A stretch of DNA of 64,000 nt. Origin: Fen-455 sp050012675. GTDB lineage: Bacteria; Actinomycetota; Acidimicrobiia; Acidimicrobiales; Bog-793. The stretch spans positions 1 through 64,000 of the forward strand of contig JBEKGS010000004.1 in the NCBI GenBank assembly GCA_050012675.1, written 5' to 3'. A model generated the notes under the pieces. It did no database searches. It worked only from the letters and a program-made list of their open reading frames with translations, and was not told the origin of the DNA. Positions 34,777 to 44,347 of the stretch are shown here, piece by piece (the first letter of the stretch is position 1; every line of letters begins with the position of its first letter). Made by a program: the position numbers and the translations under genes.

Positions 34777-36948
34777 CTACGTGGACGCCAAGGCGTTGCG
34801 GAGTGTGACCGACGACGGCCTGCGGGCGCTGCTCGCAGACGCCGTGCCGTCGAGATCCTCTATCGGAAGGGGGTAAGCGTGGAAGAAGCCCTGACCCTGG
34901 TCGCAACGGAACCTTGCCAGCGCTTCGGCCTGAGACGCCGTCTCGATTCCTTCGGCGGTCACCCTCAAGTGCAAGGAGTGGGCGAGGTCGATGACGCCTC
35001 GGATCAAGCTGGCGCCGGCCTCCTCTGTGACTCGGTCGGTGAATGTCTTGTCGATCTTGACGCGGTCGACGGGTAACTCGTGGAGGTAGCTCAGCGATGA
35101 GTAGCCGGTTCCGAAGTCGTCGATGGCGATTGTCACCCCGAGCGCCTTTAGTCCTGCAATAGAGGAGCGAGCGAGGGCAAAGTTGGTTATGAGGGCTGTT
35201 TCGGTGATCTCGAGTTCTAGCAGGGACGCTGGAAAGCCTGTGGCCGAGAGGACGCTTGAGACGTCGTTTGCCAGTCGTGGACGGGCGAGCTCGACCGCAG
35301 AGAGGTTCACGGCGATGCTGAGCGGTGTCTCGCGCTGCGAGAGCAGATTGGCGCCGTCGCTGCAGGCTCTTTCCAGCACCCATCGCGAGATGGGAGTGAT
35401 CGCGCCGTTGCGTTCGGCGAGAGGGATGAACTTGCCCGGCGGGATCAAGCCGTCAGCGGGATGTTGCCAGCGCACCAGCGCCTCCAGGCCCCAGATCGTG
35501 CCGTCGTCGACATTGACGATCGGCTGATAGTGCAACCGGAGCTCGCCCCGTTCGGCGGCAAAGGAGACTTCGGCGCTGAGACGGTCCCGTCTCGCCGCCT
35601 CCTGTTCGATCGACTCCTCCCACCACCTGGTCCGATTGCACCCCTCTGACTTGGCGAGGTACATCGCAGCATCGGCTCGGCGGATGAGCTCTTCGGCGTC
35701 GGCGTGTTCCGCCGCGGGCTCGCTGTTGCGGAACTCGTCGGCAGAGGCGATGCCCACGCTGCAGCTGATCCTGACATGCAGCCCGTCGATGACGATCTCT
35801 TCCAGTGCTTGGTGAATCCGCGAGGCAAACGCTGAGGCATCAGTGTGGCTTCGCAGTTGTTCGAGCAGGATGACGAACTCGTCCCCACCCATCCTCGCGA
35901 CAGTGTCTCCAGCTCTGGTCTGAGCTTGAAGGACCGCCCCGACGGCTTGAAGGACGGCGTCTCCACTGGCATGCCCCCAGCCGTCATTGACCTTCTTGAA
36001 GCCGTCGAGGTCGATGTACAAGAGGGCCACGGAGTCCCCGGACCGACTCGCGGCAGCCAGGGCGTGCGTGACTCGGTCCTGCAGGAGCACACGGTTTGCC
36101 AGGCCCGTCAGCCCGTCGTGCAGGGCAAGGTGGCGCAACTTCTGCTCGAACGCATGATGCTCGCTGATGTCCCGATAGGTGAGCACCAGGCCGCCTATGC
36201 CCGCGTGCGAGCGCTGATCGGTTACGGCAATTGCGATCAGCAAGTAACCGCCCGTGGCACCGCGCAGCCGTACTTCGTCCCTGAAGGTCGTGTGGGGGTG
36301 GTGGCGCGCCTCCAACAGGAGCCTTTGCACAGTTGCCCAGTCGTCCAGGTGGACGTTGTCCAGACAGCTCCGGCCCATAGGGTCAGCAGCCTGATACCAA
36401 CCCACCTCCCGGCCCGAGGAACTGGTGTAGTGGATGATCCCGGCCTCATCGACAACGAGGATGGCTTCACTCACGTTCTGTAGCAGAGCCTCCAGGCGTC
36501 CCGCCTGTTCGGTTTGAGCCCGTGCCAGTTGGGCGAGGAGGGTTGAGGTGGAGATCGTCATCGCAGCGCGACCTCCAGTCACGAGGAGGTCGTCGTTGCT
36601 AGATATCTCCTCTGCCATCAGCTGCATGGCGGCTTCAACCGCGAGCATGTCCGCCTGAACGGTGAGACTGGCAGGAGCCGGTAACAATGCCGCCGGCTCT
36701 CTTGCGTACAGGGCCCAACCAAAGCCCATAGGACCGAGCAGAGTCTGGTAAAAAGCGGAACGATTTATCAGCTTCGTTGAACCATCCGGACGTTTCAACA
36801 CGACGCTGCGTCGTTCGTTGTCCTGGCGGAACCACTCATCTACTTCGCGGCATGCCAAGGTGTCCGACAAGGCCTGCCTCTGTGTCGCGAGCGTGCCGAC
36901 GGTCACCGATGCCGCGAAGCCACTCTGCATGCCCTGGGTAATCGGCAA
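34777..36948 (-). CDS. CBS-like/PAS/GGDEF/EAL cyclic-di-GMP turnover protein
   Basis: 723 residues. Residues about 30-90 resemble the CBS-like N-terminal part often seen in actinobacterial GGDEF proteins (VVLKRPDGSTKLINRSAFYQTLLGPMGFG). A PAS domain spans about 155-270. The GGDEF domain has an intact GGDEF at 354-358. The EAL domain has E489-A490-L491 in GLEALVRWQHP and DDFGTGYSSLSYL, so phosphodiesterase residues look present. No membrane helix is seen, so it is probably cytosolic. Both activities may be possible; the balance cannot be told. ATG 36930 is an alternative start. Confidence 0.93.
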   Translation of the reverse strand: MPITQGMQSGFAASVTVGTLATQRQALSDTLACREVDEWFRQDNERRSVVLKRPDGSTKLINRSAFYQTLLGPMGFGWALYAREPAALLPAPASLTVQADMLAVEAAMQLMAEEISSNDDLLVTGGRAAMTISTSTLLAQLARAQTEQAGRLEALLQNVSEAILVVDEAGIIHYTSSSGREVGWYQAADPMGRSCLDNVHLDDWATVQRLLLEARHHPHTTFRDEVRLRGATGGYLLIAIAVTDQRSHAGIGGLVLTYRDISEHHAFEQKLRHLALHDGLTGLANRVLLQDRVTHALAAASRSGDSVALLYIDLDGFKKVNDGWGHASGDAVLQAVGAVLQAQTRAGDTVARMGGDEFVILLEQLRSHTDASAFASRIHQALEEIVIDGLHVRISCSVGIASADEFRNSEPAAEHADAEELIRRADAAMYLAKSEGCNRTRWWEESIEQEAARRDRLSAEVSFAAERGELRLHYQPIVNVDDGTIWGLEALVRWQHPADGLIPPGKFIPLAERNGAITPISRWVLERACSDGANLLSQRETPLSIAVNLSAVELARPRLANDVSSVLSATGFPASLLELEITETALITNFALARSSIAGLKALGVTIAIDDFGTGYSSLSYLHELPVDRVKIDKTFTDRVTEEAGASLIRGVIDLAHSLHLRVTAEGIETASQAEALARFRCDQGQGFFHAYPLPIEDLDGTASASSARRPSSVTLRNALAST

Positions 36949-37441
36949 TTAGCGACACCATCTTGAGAGTAAGGCCGAAATGTGAACCAATGGTTACCTG
37001 GCGTTCACCTGGGGAGGGTCTGTCGGCTCGCTGGCTCGGCGGCGAGCAGAGGATGAGCTGGGCCTGCCTGCCTGTAGCTGCACGAACGCACCTCAGGCGG
37101 TGTGGGACGCACGGACGTGCGTTTGTTATGGGCGTACAAGGTTTCGAAAGAGGAATGTACCGATACCGGTTGGCAATGAGTGCTTGCACATTCGTCGGTC
37201 ACAAGCCGAGCCTCGAAAGCGCTGTTCTGCAGCAAGCAAGGACGTGGGAATCGCGAGGTCGATTCCTCTGCTTACAAGTTCAATCTAGAGTGTACAAAAG
37301 TGCGCGGGAAGGGCCTCAAGCTGTCGCGGGCACAGGGCACGAACCGTGAACGTGCAAGCATGTTGCCGCTTCGGCCTTGGGACAAAAGAGCGACAGTGTT
37401 AGTACGAACCTCCAGTGAATCAGGGATGCGAGAACGCGGCG
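36949..37441. other. Gene-free stretch
   Basis: 493 bases between the cyclic-di-GMP gene start and the end of the membrane glycosyltransferase-like gene. It is less GC-rich than its surroundings and should hold the promoter of the GGDEF-EAL gene. No gene, RNA or strong repeat was seen. Confidence 0.4.
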
Positions 37442-38947
37442 TCACCGCTGTGTCGGCAAGTTTCTCGGCGGAGTGAGGGCCGGCGGGCCTCCCCTTGTCG
37501 GCGCTGGCCCGGTTCTCGACGCTGGTGGTGGCGTGTAGAAGCCGTTTGGGGCTTTGGTGCCGGACCCGGACGGATTCGGCCCCGAGCCTCCATTGCCTCC
37601 CGGAGGCCCTCCCGGGAGCCCGCCGATTCCATTGGGCCCGACCGCCGCCGCCGCCGTGAGACTCCGGAAGGATGCGAATCCTCCAATAGCGACCACGATG
37701 AGCACCGCGGCAGGGACCCATTTCGGAACTTGCGTCAGCAACCAGGCGCCGAGCAGGGCGATGAGGCCGATGGAGGGGAGATAGAAGCGGATGAGGTGGA
37801 TGCCGCCTCCGCCGCCAGCGCCGAGGCCGCCGCCTGCTGAGCCGGTTTGGGCGGTCCAGGTGTAGGCCGAATAGAGTCCCCAGAGCCCGAGCCATCCGGC
37901 GGCGAGCACCAGGCCGATGATGGCGTCGCGTCGGAACTTGGTCCTGGAGCCCGGATCGACGATAGGCGAGCGGCTCCGCACCACCCTGACGGCCATCCAG
38001 ACCAGGGCCGCCAGTCCCAACACGAGTGCGGGCATCGCCTTGACCAGGTTCGGCGGCATGATCTTGAGGTTGGGGATGATCGCTCGAAGGGCGAAGGTGA
38101 TCTCGCCTGCGCCGTAGCCAGTCTTGAGGGCTCCTCCATAGAAGGCCTCGTCGAAAGTCATCACGCCGCCGGCGAAGGCCACGACCGAGCCGAGCCACCA
38201 CGCCATCGACCGGGGCGAGATCCGAGCCTTCTTGAACGTGAGCACTGCCGCGACCACCGCCACCAGGAGCATCACTAGATCGGTGTAACGGATGAAGACC
38301 GCTGCCTCGAGAGAGACGAAACCTAGGAAGCCGAAGAAGCTCCGGCGTCGCGGCGAGGCGTCGTCGGCCAGGAAGGTCCACAGGAGTGCCCCGGCACCGG
38401 CAGCGACCAGGGCGGCATCGGTGAACGAAGGCATTGTCGGGCGCCACGCGAAGGAAATCGCCGCCCCCGAGGAGACGAACAGGACGACGGCGAAGGTGCC
38501 GCCCCAGTTCCCTAGCCAGCGACGGCCGGCGACAAACAGGCTCGTCGACGCCAGGGCACCTGCGAACAGCGGTGCCGCCCGCAAGATCCCCAAAATCTGG
38601 AACAGTGCTGAGTAAAAGGGGTAGCCCGGGTTCTTCTCGCTCATCCAACGACCGTTGGACAGGTGGATCCACTGCATGATCCCCGTGCCGTCACGAGCGC
38701 TCAGTTGTGCCGAGAGAGCGTCGTACTGCGCGGTCGACAAAGTGATGTGGCCGTGGGTGAGCGCGATGATCGACGCCAGGTAGGCGGAATCGTCCGGCTC
38801 CAGCAGCTTGGTCGCCTTTGCGAGCACAGCTATGCAAAACAGCACGAAGGCGCCGACGGCCACGGCGACCTCCGCAGTCGGAAAGCGCCGTGGCGCGTCC
38901 CGGTGGGCGGGGGTCAACTCTTCGGCGACAAGGGTGTCAGCGCGCAC
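37442..38947 (-). CDS. Polytopic membrane protein, GT-C glycosyltransferase-like
   Basis: 501 residues. About ten to twelve membrane helices follow a short cytoplasmic N-terminus. The first extracytoplasmic loop contains LEPDDSAYLASIIALTHGH, with an acidic pair in the place where GT-C (ArnT/PMT-like) glycosyltransferases have the catalytic aspartates, and NPGYPFYSALFQ is also typical. The C-terminus is a Gly/Pro-rich tail of about 60 residues, probably outside the cell. Substrate unknown; a polyprenyl-phosphate sugar would be usual for the class. Confidence 0.65.
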   Translation of the reverse strand: MRADTLVAEELTPAHRDAPRRFPTAEVAVAVGAFVLFCIAVLAKATKLLEPDDSAYLASIIALTHGHITLSTAQYDALSAQLSARDGTGIMQWIHLSNGRWMSEKNPGYPFYSALFQILGILRAAPLFAGALASTSLFVAGRRWLGNWGGTFAVVLFVSSGAAISFAWRPTMPSFTDAALVAAGAGALLWTFLADDASPRRRSFFGFLGFVSLEAAVFIRYTDLVMLLVAVVAAVLTFKKARISPRSMAWWLGSVVAFAGGVMTFDEAFYGGALKTGYGAGEITFALRAIIPNLKIMPPNLVKAMPALVLGLAALVWMAVRVVRSRSPIVDPGSRTKFRRDAIIGLVLAAGWLGLWGLYSAYTWTAQTGSAGGGLGAGGGGGIHLIRFYLPSIGLIALLGAWLLTQVPKWVPAAVLIVVAIGGFASFRSLTAAAAVGPNGIGGLPGGPPGGNGGSGPNPSGSGTKAPNGFYTPPPASRTGPAPTRGGPPALTPPRNLPTQR

Positions 38948-39059
38948 GGCTCTGCTTTCCGGGGTCCGGTCTGAGCATGCCGCTAAAGCTGACAGGCAAT
39001 CCTGGGAACCGGCTGGGCGGTCGGACAGGGCTTGCTGTGACCGGCCGGCAGTGCCGTGC

Positions 39060-39950
39060 TCAGCGAGGAGGCCCGGCTGCCACGACCGCCTCGACCTCCG
39101 CCGCCGGCGGTTCGCCGCGGCCGAACGATTCGAGCCACCACGTCATGCCGGCCTCAGCGAGCACCGCGAACCGCGACGTGAGCTCGTGAGCGGGCACGCG
39201 ACGGGACGTGCCCCGACAGATGATGTCGATGCCAGTCGGGCCTTTCTCGGCGACGAGCTTGGCCCGCACGGCCGCCACCTGCTCGGGCTCGGGCAAGCCC
39301 GGCATCTGACTGCGTGCGTCATCGAACAGCGGGAAGCAGCCCTGGTTGCGCGCCGCCCGGGCGAGGGGACGACGGTTAGGCCACCGGCAGGCAACCCAGA
39401 CTGGCAGGGGCTGTTGTACGGGTCTCGGGAGAAACGCGGTGCTGTTCACCCAGATCCGTTCCCCTTCGTACTCGACCGGCTCTCCGGACCACAGACGCCT
39501 CAAGATCTCGAGAGAGTCGTCGAGGAAGGACGCTCTTTCCACCGCGTCGACGATTTCGCCGGAGAACGAGCTGAACTCCTTGTGTCCGTCGTGGCCGAGT
39601 CCGACACCGACGTCGAGCCGGCCCCCCGACAGCCGGTCGAGCGTGGCGGCCTGCCGGGCGAACACCCATGGCCGACGGCGGGCGAGAGGAGTGACCATCA
39701 TGCCGAGGCGGATGCGCTCGGTCGCCTGGGCGATGGCAGCCGCCATCACGAACGAGTCGGCCACGGCCATCACTGGGGTCGTCAATATGTGGTCCCACAG
39801 GTACAAGCCGTCCCATCCGGCCGCTTCCGCGGATTGCGCGAGCGCGACGAGTCGCTTCGGCTCTGCGAATTCGTCGAACGGGGGGAGGAAGACTCCGTAG
39901 GAGAGGGGCTTGTTTCCCGGGCTGTGCCCGCGAGGTTCTTGGTTCGCCAT
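39060..39950 (-). CDS. LLM class flavin-dependent oxidoreductase
   Basis: 296 residues with the luciferase-like TIM-barrel: GVFLPPFDEF start, DGLYLWDHILT, RIRLGMMVTPLARRRPWVFARQAATLDRLSGGRLDVGVGLG and FLDDSLEILRRLWSGEPVEYEGE. Such enzymes use FMN or F420. The RLDVGVGLG segment is common to both groups, so the cofactor is not decided. Substrate unknown. Confidence 0.9.
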   Translation of the reverse strand: MANQEPRGHSPGNKPLSYGVFLPPFDEFAEPKRLVALAQSAEAAGWDGLYLWDHILTTPVMAVADSFVMAAAIAQATERIRLGMMVTPLARRRPWVFARQAATLDRLSGGRLDVGVGLGHDGHKEFSSFSGEIVDAVERASFLDDSLEILRRLWSGEPVEYEGERIWVNSTAFLPRPVQQPLPVWVACRWPNRRPLARAARNQGCFPLFDDARSQMPGLPEPEQVAAVRAKLVAEKGPTGIDIICRGTSRRVPAHELTSRFAVLAEAGMTWWLESFGRGEPPAAEVEAVVAAGPPR

Positions 39951-40073
39951 TAGGCCGGGACGGTACTCGATGCGGCGCGGGCGCGCTGTCTAGGTTGCGT
40001 GTTCGAGAGACTGTGCCCTGGACATCCGTCCTCGACTTGGGCGAGCCTTCCGCGCCGGGCAACTCGGGACCGG

Positions 40074-41090
40074 TTAGCTGCCATCCGCCGAAACCGCCAC
40101 CTGTGTAGGACCATGGCCCAACCATGTGAGGGCGATGCCGGCAAGCGCCCAAACCCCCAGCACGAGCAGCGGTGCGGACGCCTTGGCGCCATCGAAGAAG
40201 GCGACTGACCTAAGCCCCGTGTTGGTTGCCCCGACCGGCAGGTACTGGGCGAGATGACCCCACGGGGCCGGCATGAGCTGCCAGGCCGTCGTGGCGCCCG
40301 AGAAGGCGAAACCGAAGAACCACGCCACAAGGAGCGTGAGAAGGATGCCCGCGATGCCGGCGAGAGCGGCCAGTCCGCAGGTGACGGCCGCGATCGACCC
40401 GGCGCCGAGGGTGACCACGAGCTCGTTGGAGAAAAAGGCGCCGGTCAAGCCGCCGATGAAGCCTTGGAGGGCCAAAGTCACGAGCACACCTGCGAGGACG
40501 GCATAACCGGTCAGTGCTGCGAGTTGTCTGCGCCTGTCACCCAACCGGAGGCCAATGACGGCACCTGCTGCGATCGAGGTCATCGTAAGGGGGATAAGCG
40601 CCGTCGGGATCGAGGTCCCCTTGGGGTCGTCCACAGGGTTCGGGGCCAGGTCGACCGTGACCACGGTGGTATCCGGGCGCAGGTGGGCAATTGCCGCGGG
40701 CAGGGCTTGGCTCAATAGCTGCGCGACACTCGGGCTTGCCTCCGAGGCCGTGTAGAGCGTCGCACCGTGGCTCGAAAGTGAGACTGCTCCGTAGACACGT
40801 CTGTTGATGACCGCGCCGCGCGCCGCCGCGTCGTTGCTGAGCATCATGACTCTGAAGGCACCCGGCTGCGCGTGCTCCAGACCGCGGGCCAGTGCTCCGG
40901 CGGCCTGGGTGGGACCGGACACGGCGAGCGGGAGGTTGCGCGGGGCCGCTCGCGAGGACGACCAGGCGAACATGAGAACCAGAAGGAACTGCGCCGCAAC
41001 GATCGCGCTCACGGCGATGAGGACCACGAAGGTCGGCCGACGCCCTCCATCGCGCGGTCGCTGGACACCGGGGTGAGAGATATCTGACAT
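40074..41090 (-). CDS. ABC-2/YhgE-like membrane protein
   Basis: 338 residues. One N-terminal helix (about 22-46) is followed by an extracytoplasmic domain of about 130 residues and then five or six helices from about 165 to 325. This layout matches the YhgE/Pip-related ABC-2-type membrane proteins. The domain motif LPLAVSGPTQAAGALARGL is typical for this actinobacterial group. No ATPase gene lies alongside. A TetR-type palindrome sits immediately upstream of the ribosome binding site, suggesting repression control by a regulator encoded elsewhere. Confidence 0.72.
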   Translation of the reverse strand: MSDISHPGVQRPRDGGRRPTFVVLIAVSAIVAAQFLLVLMFAWSSSRAAPRNLPLAVSGPTQAAGALARGLEHAQPGAFRVMMLSNDAAARGAVINRRVYGAVSLSSHGATLYTASEASPSVAQLLSQALPAAIAHLRPDTTVVTVDLAPNPVDDPKGTSIPTALIPLTMTSIAAGAVIGLRLGDRRRQLAALTGYAVLAGVLVTLALQGFIGGLTGAFFSNELVVTLGAGSIAAVTCGLAALAGIAGILLTLLVAWFFGFAFSGATTAWQLMPAPWGHLAQYLPVGATNTGLRSVAFFDGAKASAPLLVLGVWALAGIALTWLGHGPTQVAVSADGS

Positions 41091-41099
41091 GACCCTCCA

Positions 41100-41114
41100 A
41101 TACCGAACGGTCTT
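41100..41114. promoter_or_regulatory. Candidate TetR-type operator
   Basis: The near-palindrome ATACCGAACGGTCTT has arms ACCG/CGGT around AA and lies about 10-24 bases upstream of the start codon of the ABC-2-like gene, directly before its GGAGG. Its form resembles known TetR-family operators in actinobacteria. No TetR gene is adjacent. Confidence 0.4.
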
Positions 41115-41261
41115 TTGTCATGGCGTCTGTATCTGCGCGACACCCTAGGTTCCAAGCCCACCCGCGCACCTAATCGGACCACGCCCTAGCCAGCCCGGGC
41201 GCCCCTCGTGCCGTCCAGGGTGGCTAGGTTGGCCTCATCGACTGGACTACGGGAGGTATTG

Positions 41262-41582
41262 ATGCTGATCTCGACGATGAACGACCTGCCGGGCAGTGAG
41301 GTCACGGAGGTCCTGGGCGAGGTTTTCGGACTGACGGTGCGCAGCCGCAACATAGGGTCCCAACTCGGGGCCGGTTTCAAGTCGCTGGCTGGTGGCGAGC
41401 TCAAAGGCATGACGAAGAACCTGATCGCCAGTCGCCAGGAAGTGACACAGCGCATGGTGGACGAGGCAGAAGCCAAGGGCGCCGACGCCATCTTGGCCAT
41501 GCGCTTCGACACCTCGGAGATGGGTGGCAACTGGACCGAGATCTGCGCTTACGGCACGGCTGTGAAACTCCGGAAGATCTAG
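41262..41582 (+). CDS. YbjQ/UPF0145 family protein
   Basis: 106 residues. ISTMNDLPGSEVTEVLGEVFGLTVRSRNIGSQLGAGFKSLAGGELKGMTKNL and EAKGADAILAMRFDTSEM are the YbjQ pattern: a small homopentameric fold of unknown role, once called a heavy-metal-binding domain. ATG 41262 has GGGAGG about seven bases upstream. It stands alone between divergent and convergent minus-strand genes. Confidence 0.9.
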   Translation: MLISTMNDLPGSEVTEVLGEVFGLTVRSRNIGSQLGAGFKSLAGGELKGMTKNLIASRQEVTQRMVDEAEAKGADAILAMRFDTSEMGGNWTEICAYGTAVKLRKI

Positions 41583-41643
41583 TCGCTTGCGACGGGCGCG
41601 GGCGTCCCGGTTGGCGGTCTGCGTCAGGTAGGGTCCGCCGAGC

Positions 41644-44187
41644 TCATTCCGCCCGAAGCACGAGGGCGGTCGGCGTCCGGGCAGCCATACGACCGGGGAC
41701 GGCGGCCACGAGGTTCGCCAGCACCAATGCCGCGACGCCGACCACGAAGACCTGCAGGACCGGCACCGATGGCTCCGGCACGGCGTTGATGTCGCGGGCG
41801 AACAGGACCCAGAGCCACCGGCCGAGAGCGATCCCGACTGGCACGCCGATGACGATCCCGACGATCGCCGCCACCGACGCCTGCCAGGCGACTGTGACCG
41901 CCAGTTGGCGGCGCGTGAACCCGAACGTCTTGAGCAGGGCAAGATCGCGACGTCGGCGGCGAACAGAAGCCGCGAGCGTGATCGAGAGGGCCACAACCGC
42001 TCCAGCAGCGAGCGCGGCGGCCAACAGACCGGGTGTGTCGCCGGTCGACTCGTAGTTGACGATCTCGGCGGGACGCTGGACACCAAGGACGTTGAAGGTG
42101 CTGCCTGCTGTCTCCGGGTCGTTGGCGATCACCTTGTCGGTCGCTTCGACCACCTTTTGCAGGGACGCCAGCGCGGCGGCGGCGGGGACACCGGCGCGTG
42201 TCCGTACCACAACGACAGCCGGGCCGTTCTCGTTGGGGTCGGGCTGGGTCAGGGCCCGTCTGAGCGCCGGTGGCTCAATGCCCTGAGCGATCACAGCTCC
42301 CGTGCCCATCGAGGGGTGAAGGGCCCCGCTGGTCCCGACAGCCGGCATCGTGGCGGTGCCCACTACCACGAGGTTTGTCGGCGGCAAATACACCGGGGCA
42401 TCGTTGGGCGACCCATAGCTGGCGACGACCTTGTCCCCGATCTTCGCGTGCAATTGGGCGAGGGTGGCCGCTCCGAGGACTATCTGGTTCTTCGCGCGGA
42501 TGGCGTGGCCCGACAGGATCGGCGGGCCCACCTTTGCGTTCGCCGAGGCCATGAGGGCCGGAACGGTCTGGCCGTCGATCTGGATGTTCGCGAAACCGAA
42601 GCCGGACCATGACGCCACGTCCGGGTCGCGGTCTAGTAGTTGCCGAGTTATGGGAGGCACATTGTTTCCGCCGGGCGAGTCGATGGCGTAATTCCAGTTC
42701 CAACCATAGAGAGCAGGGTGCGACACCAAGGTGCTGAGCCCGCTCCCGAAGGTGACGGTCGCCACTACGACCACCACCGCCAGCACGCCCCCGACCAGGG
42801 CAGAACGAACCGGTACCGCCGTTCTGCCGCGTCCCCGCTCGAGAGAGAATCGCAGGCCGGCCACAGCCGGGGCTGACAGGCCCGTGCGCGCGGCAAGATT
42901 GGCGACTCCCGAGCGTCGTTCGACTGGTTCGATCCGTTCGCCGGGGCGCCTGCGCATTGCCCTTTGGTAGCTGAGAGCAACTGTGAGGGCTCCGAGGCCC
43001 GCGACTAGTACGCAAAACCCCGTGCCGAGGACCACCCAGTCGAAGGCGACGCCTGGTGCGGGGTCGACCTGACGGGGAGGCCCGACCGGTGCCAGGGGAG
43101 ACAGCGCCAGTGCCACGCCGACAGACAACAGTGCCCCGAGGACAACTGCACCAAGAGGCCCGAGCATCGCTCCCCGTCTCAGTGTCGACGGGTCGGCGCC
43201 GAGCGCCCGCAGGACCTCGAGGTCTTGAGCGTCCTGCCAAAGGCCGCGGCTGATGGCGAGGCCGCCTATCAAAAGGGCGACGAGGCTGGCGATGGCCCCG
43301 AAGACACCGAGCGCGATCGCCTCGGGCTTGCTGGCCCGCTCCACTTGTCCTTCGGTGACAGATGTGACGTGGAAGCTGTAGACGCTTCCGCTCGGGAGGA
43401 GCCGGATGACCTCTCTTTCCACGGCCGCGACGTCGGCGCTGCCGTGCTCGAGCCTGAGCCCGTAGGACGGGTACGCCAGGCTCGCGCGGAGTCGATCCGT
43501 GAGCGCCGGTGTCATGAGAACGTAGGTCGGGTAACGGTCGACGTCGTCGTTGATGATCTGGCTCGGGAACACGACGACTCCGACGAGCTTGGCTGAGAAC
43601 CGCGTCGCCGGCTCGGCGGTCAGCGGGTCGGCTCCGCCTGCGATCTGCGCCACGCTGAAAGCACCGAAGCGGACGGTCTGACCGAGGTGCCAGCCCGACA
43701 TACGTGCCGCCGTGGCCGTGGCCACCATCTCGTCCGGACTCGCCGGGTCGGCCATCCGGCCCTTGGCCACGGTCAGGCGGTCCTGAGTGAAGTACTCGCC
43801 GCCTACGCTGCCGATCGCCGAGACGAAGTCGTCATTCACGGCGGAGGCAAGTGGCTTGCCGTCCCGGCCGAGTGGCACGACGAGAAGGTTCGGGGCGCTC
43901 GCCACAGCTTTGACGAGAGGGAGGCGGGCGAGCTTCTCGGTCAAGCTCCCACCTCCGATGCCGTCGAGAACCGTGATGTCGTAGGTCTGGACACGCAGGT
44001 CCGAGGCGTCCGTGGCGGCCAGGTATGCCGGAAAGGCGGACTGCGTGCGACGGGCACCTGCTATCGCGGCCATCCCGAGGCCGGCCACGAGCCCCAGGAG
44101 CAGGACCAAGGCGACATAGCCGCTCCAGCGTCGGTGCAAAGTGGCGCAAAAGCGGTACCAGGCGACGCGCCATGCCCGGCCGCTCAT
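41644..44187 (-). CDS. FtsX-like ABC transporter permease
   Basis: 847 residues. The first helix (about 17-40) precedes a large extracytoplasmic domain, followed by two FtsX-type membrane sets, one in the middle with VALLIGGLAISRGLWQDAQDLEVLRALGA and one at the C-terminus with SVRRRRRDLALLKTFGFTRRQLAVTVAWQA. These proteins work with a MacB/LolD-type ATPase to move or release substrates at the membrane; no such ATPase is next to it. ATG 44187 (MSGRAWRVAWYRF) opens the family-like N-terminus; the longer frame to 44550 overlaps the divergent hydroxylase and is not protein-like. Confidence 0.85.
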   Translation of the reverse strand: MSGRAWRVAWYRFCATLHRRWSGYVALVLLLGLVAGLGMAAIAGARRTQSAFPAYLAATDASDLRVQTYDITVLDGIGGGSLTEKLARLPLVKAVASAPNLLVVPLGRDGKPLASAVNDDFVSAIGSVGGEYFTQDRLTVAKGRMADPASPDEMVATATAARMSGWHLGQTVRFGAFSVAQIAGGADPLTAEPATRFSAKLVGVVVFPSQIINDDVDRYPTYVLMTPALTDRLRASLAYPSYGLRLEHGSADVAAVEREVIRLLPSGSVYSFHVTSVTEGQVERASKPEAIALGVFGAIASLVALLIGGLAISRGLWQDAQDLEVLRALGADPSTLRRGAMLGPLGAVVLGALLSVGVALALSPLAPVGPPRQVDPAPGVAFDWVVLGTGFCVLVAGLGALTVALSYQRAMRRRPGERIEPVERRSGVANLAARTGLSAPAVAGLRFSLERGRGRTAVPVRSALVGGVLAVVVVVATVTFGSGLSTLVSHPALYGWNWNYAIDSPGGNNVPPITRQLLDRDPDVASWSGFGFANIQIDGQTVPALMASANAKVGPPILSGHAIRAKNQIVLGAATLAQLHAKIGDKVVASYGSPNDAPVYLPPTNLVVVGTATMPAVGTSGALHPSMGTGAVIAQGIEPPALRRALTQPDPNENGPAVVVVRTRAGVPAAAALASLQKVVEATDKVIANDPETAGSTFNVLGVQRPAEIVNYESTGDTPGLLAAALAAGAVVALSITLAASVRRRRRDLALLKTFGFTRRQLAVTVAWQASVAAIVGIVIGVPVGIALGRWLWVLFARDINAVPEPSVPVLQVFVVGVAALVLANLVAAVPGRMAARTPTALVLRAE

Positions 44188-44347
44188 TACGACGTTCGAG
44201 TTGGTCACCTGCGCGTTACCCCCTGCGCCGACGGCACCGATTCCCCCTCGCCAGATCATGGGCGCGCACGTGCTCAAGGTGGAGGTGGCCAGCGCCTTCG
44301 GCCATGTCGTGCTAGCACCACTGGCCGGGACCCGGCAGGATGGGGTC

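Noticed and set aside
37272..38672. 466-codon minus-strand frame overlapping 37442-38947
   Set aside because: Arg/Pro/Gly-rich shadow of the glycosyltransferase-like membrane protein in another frame.
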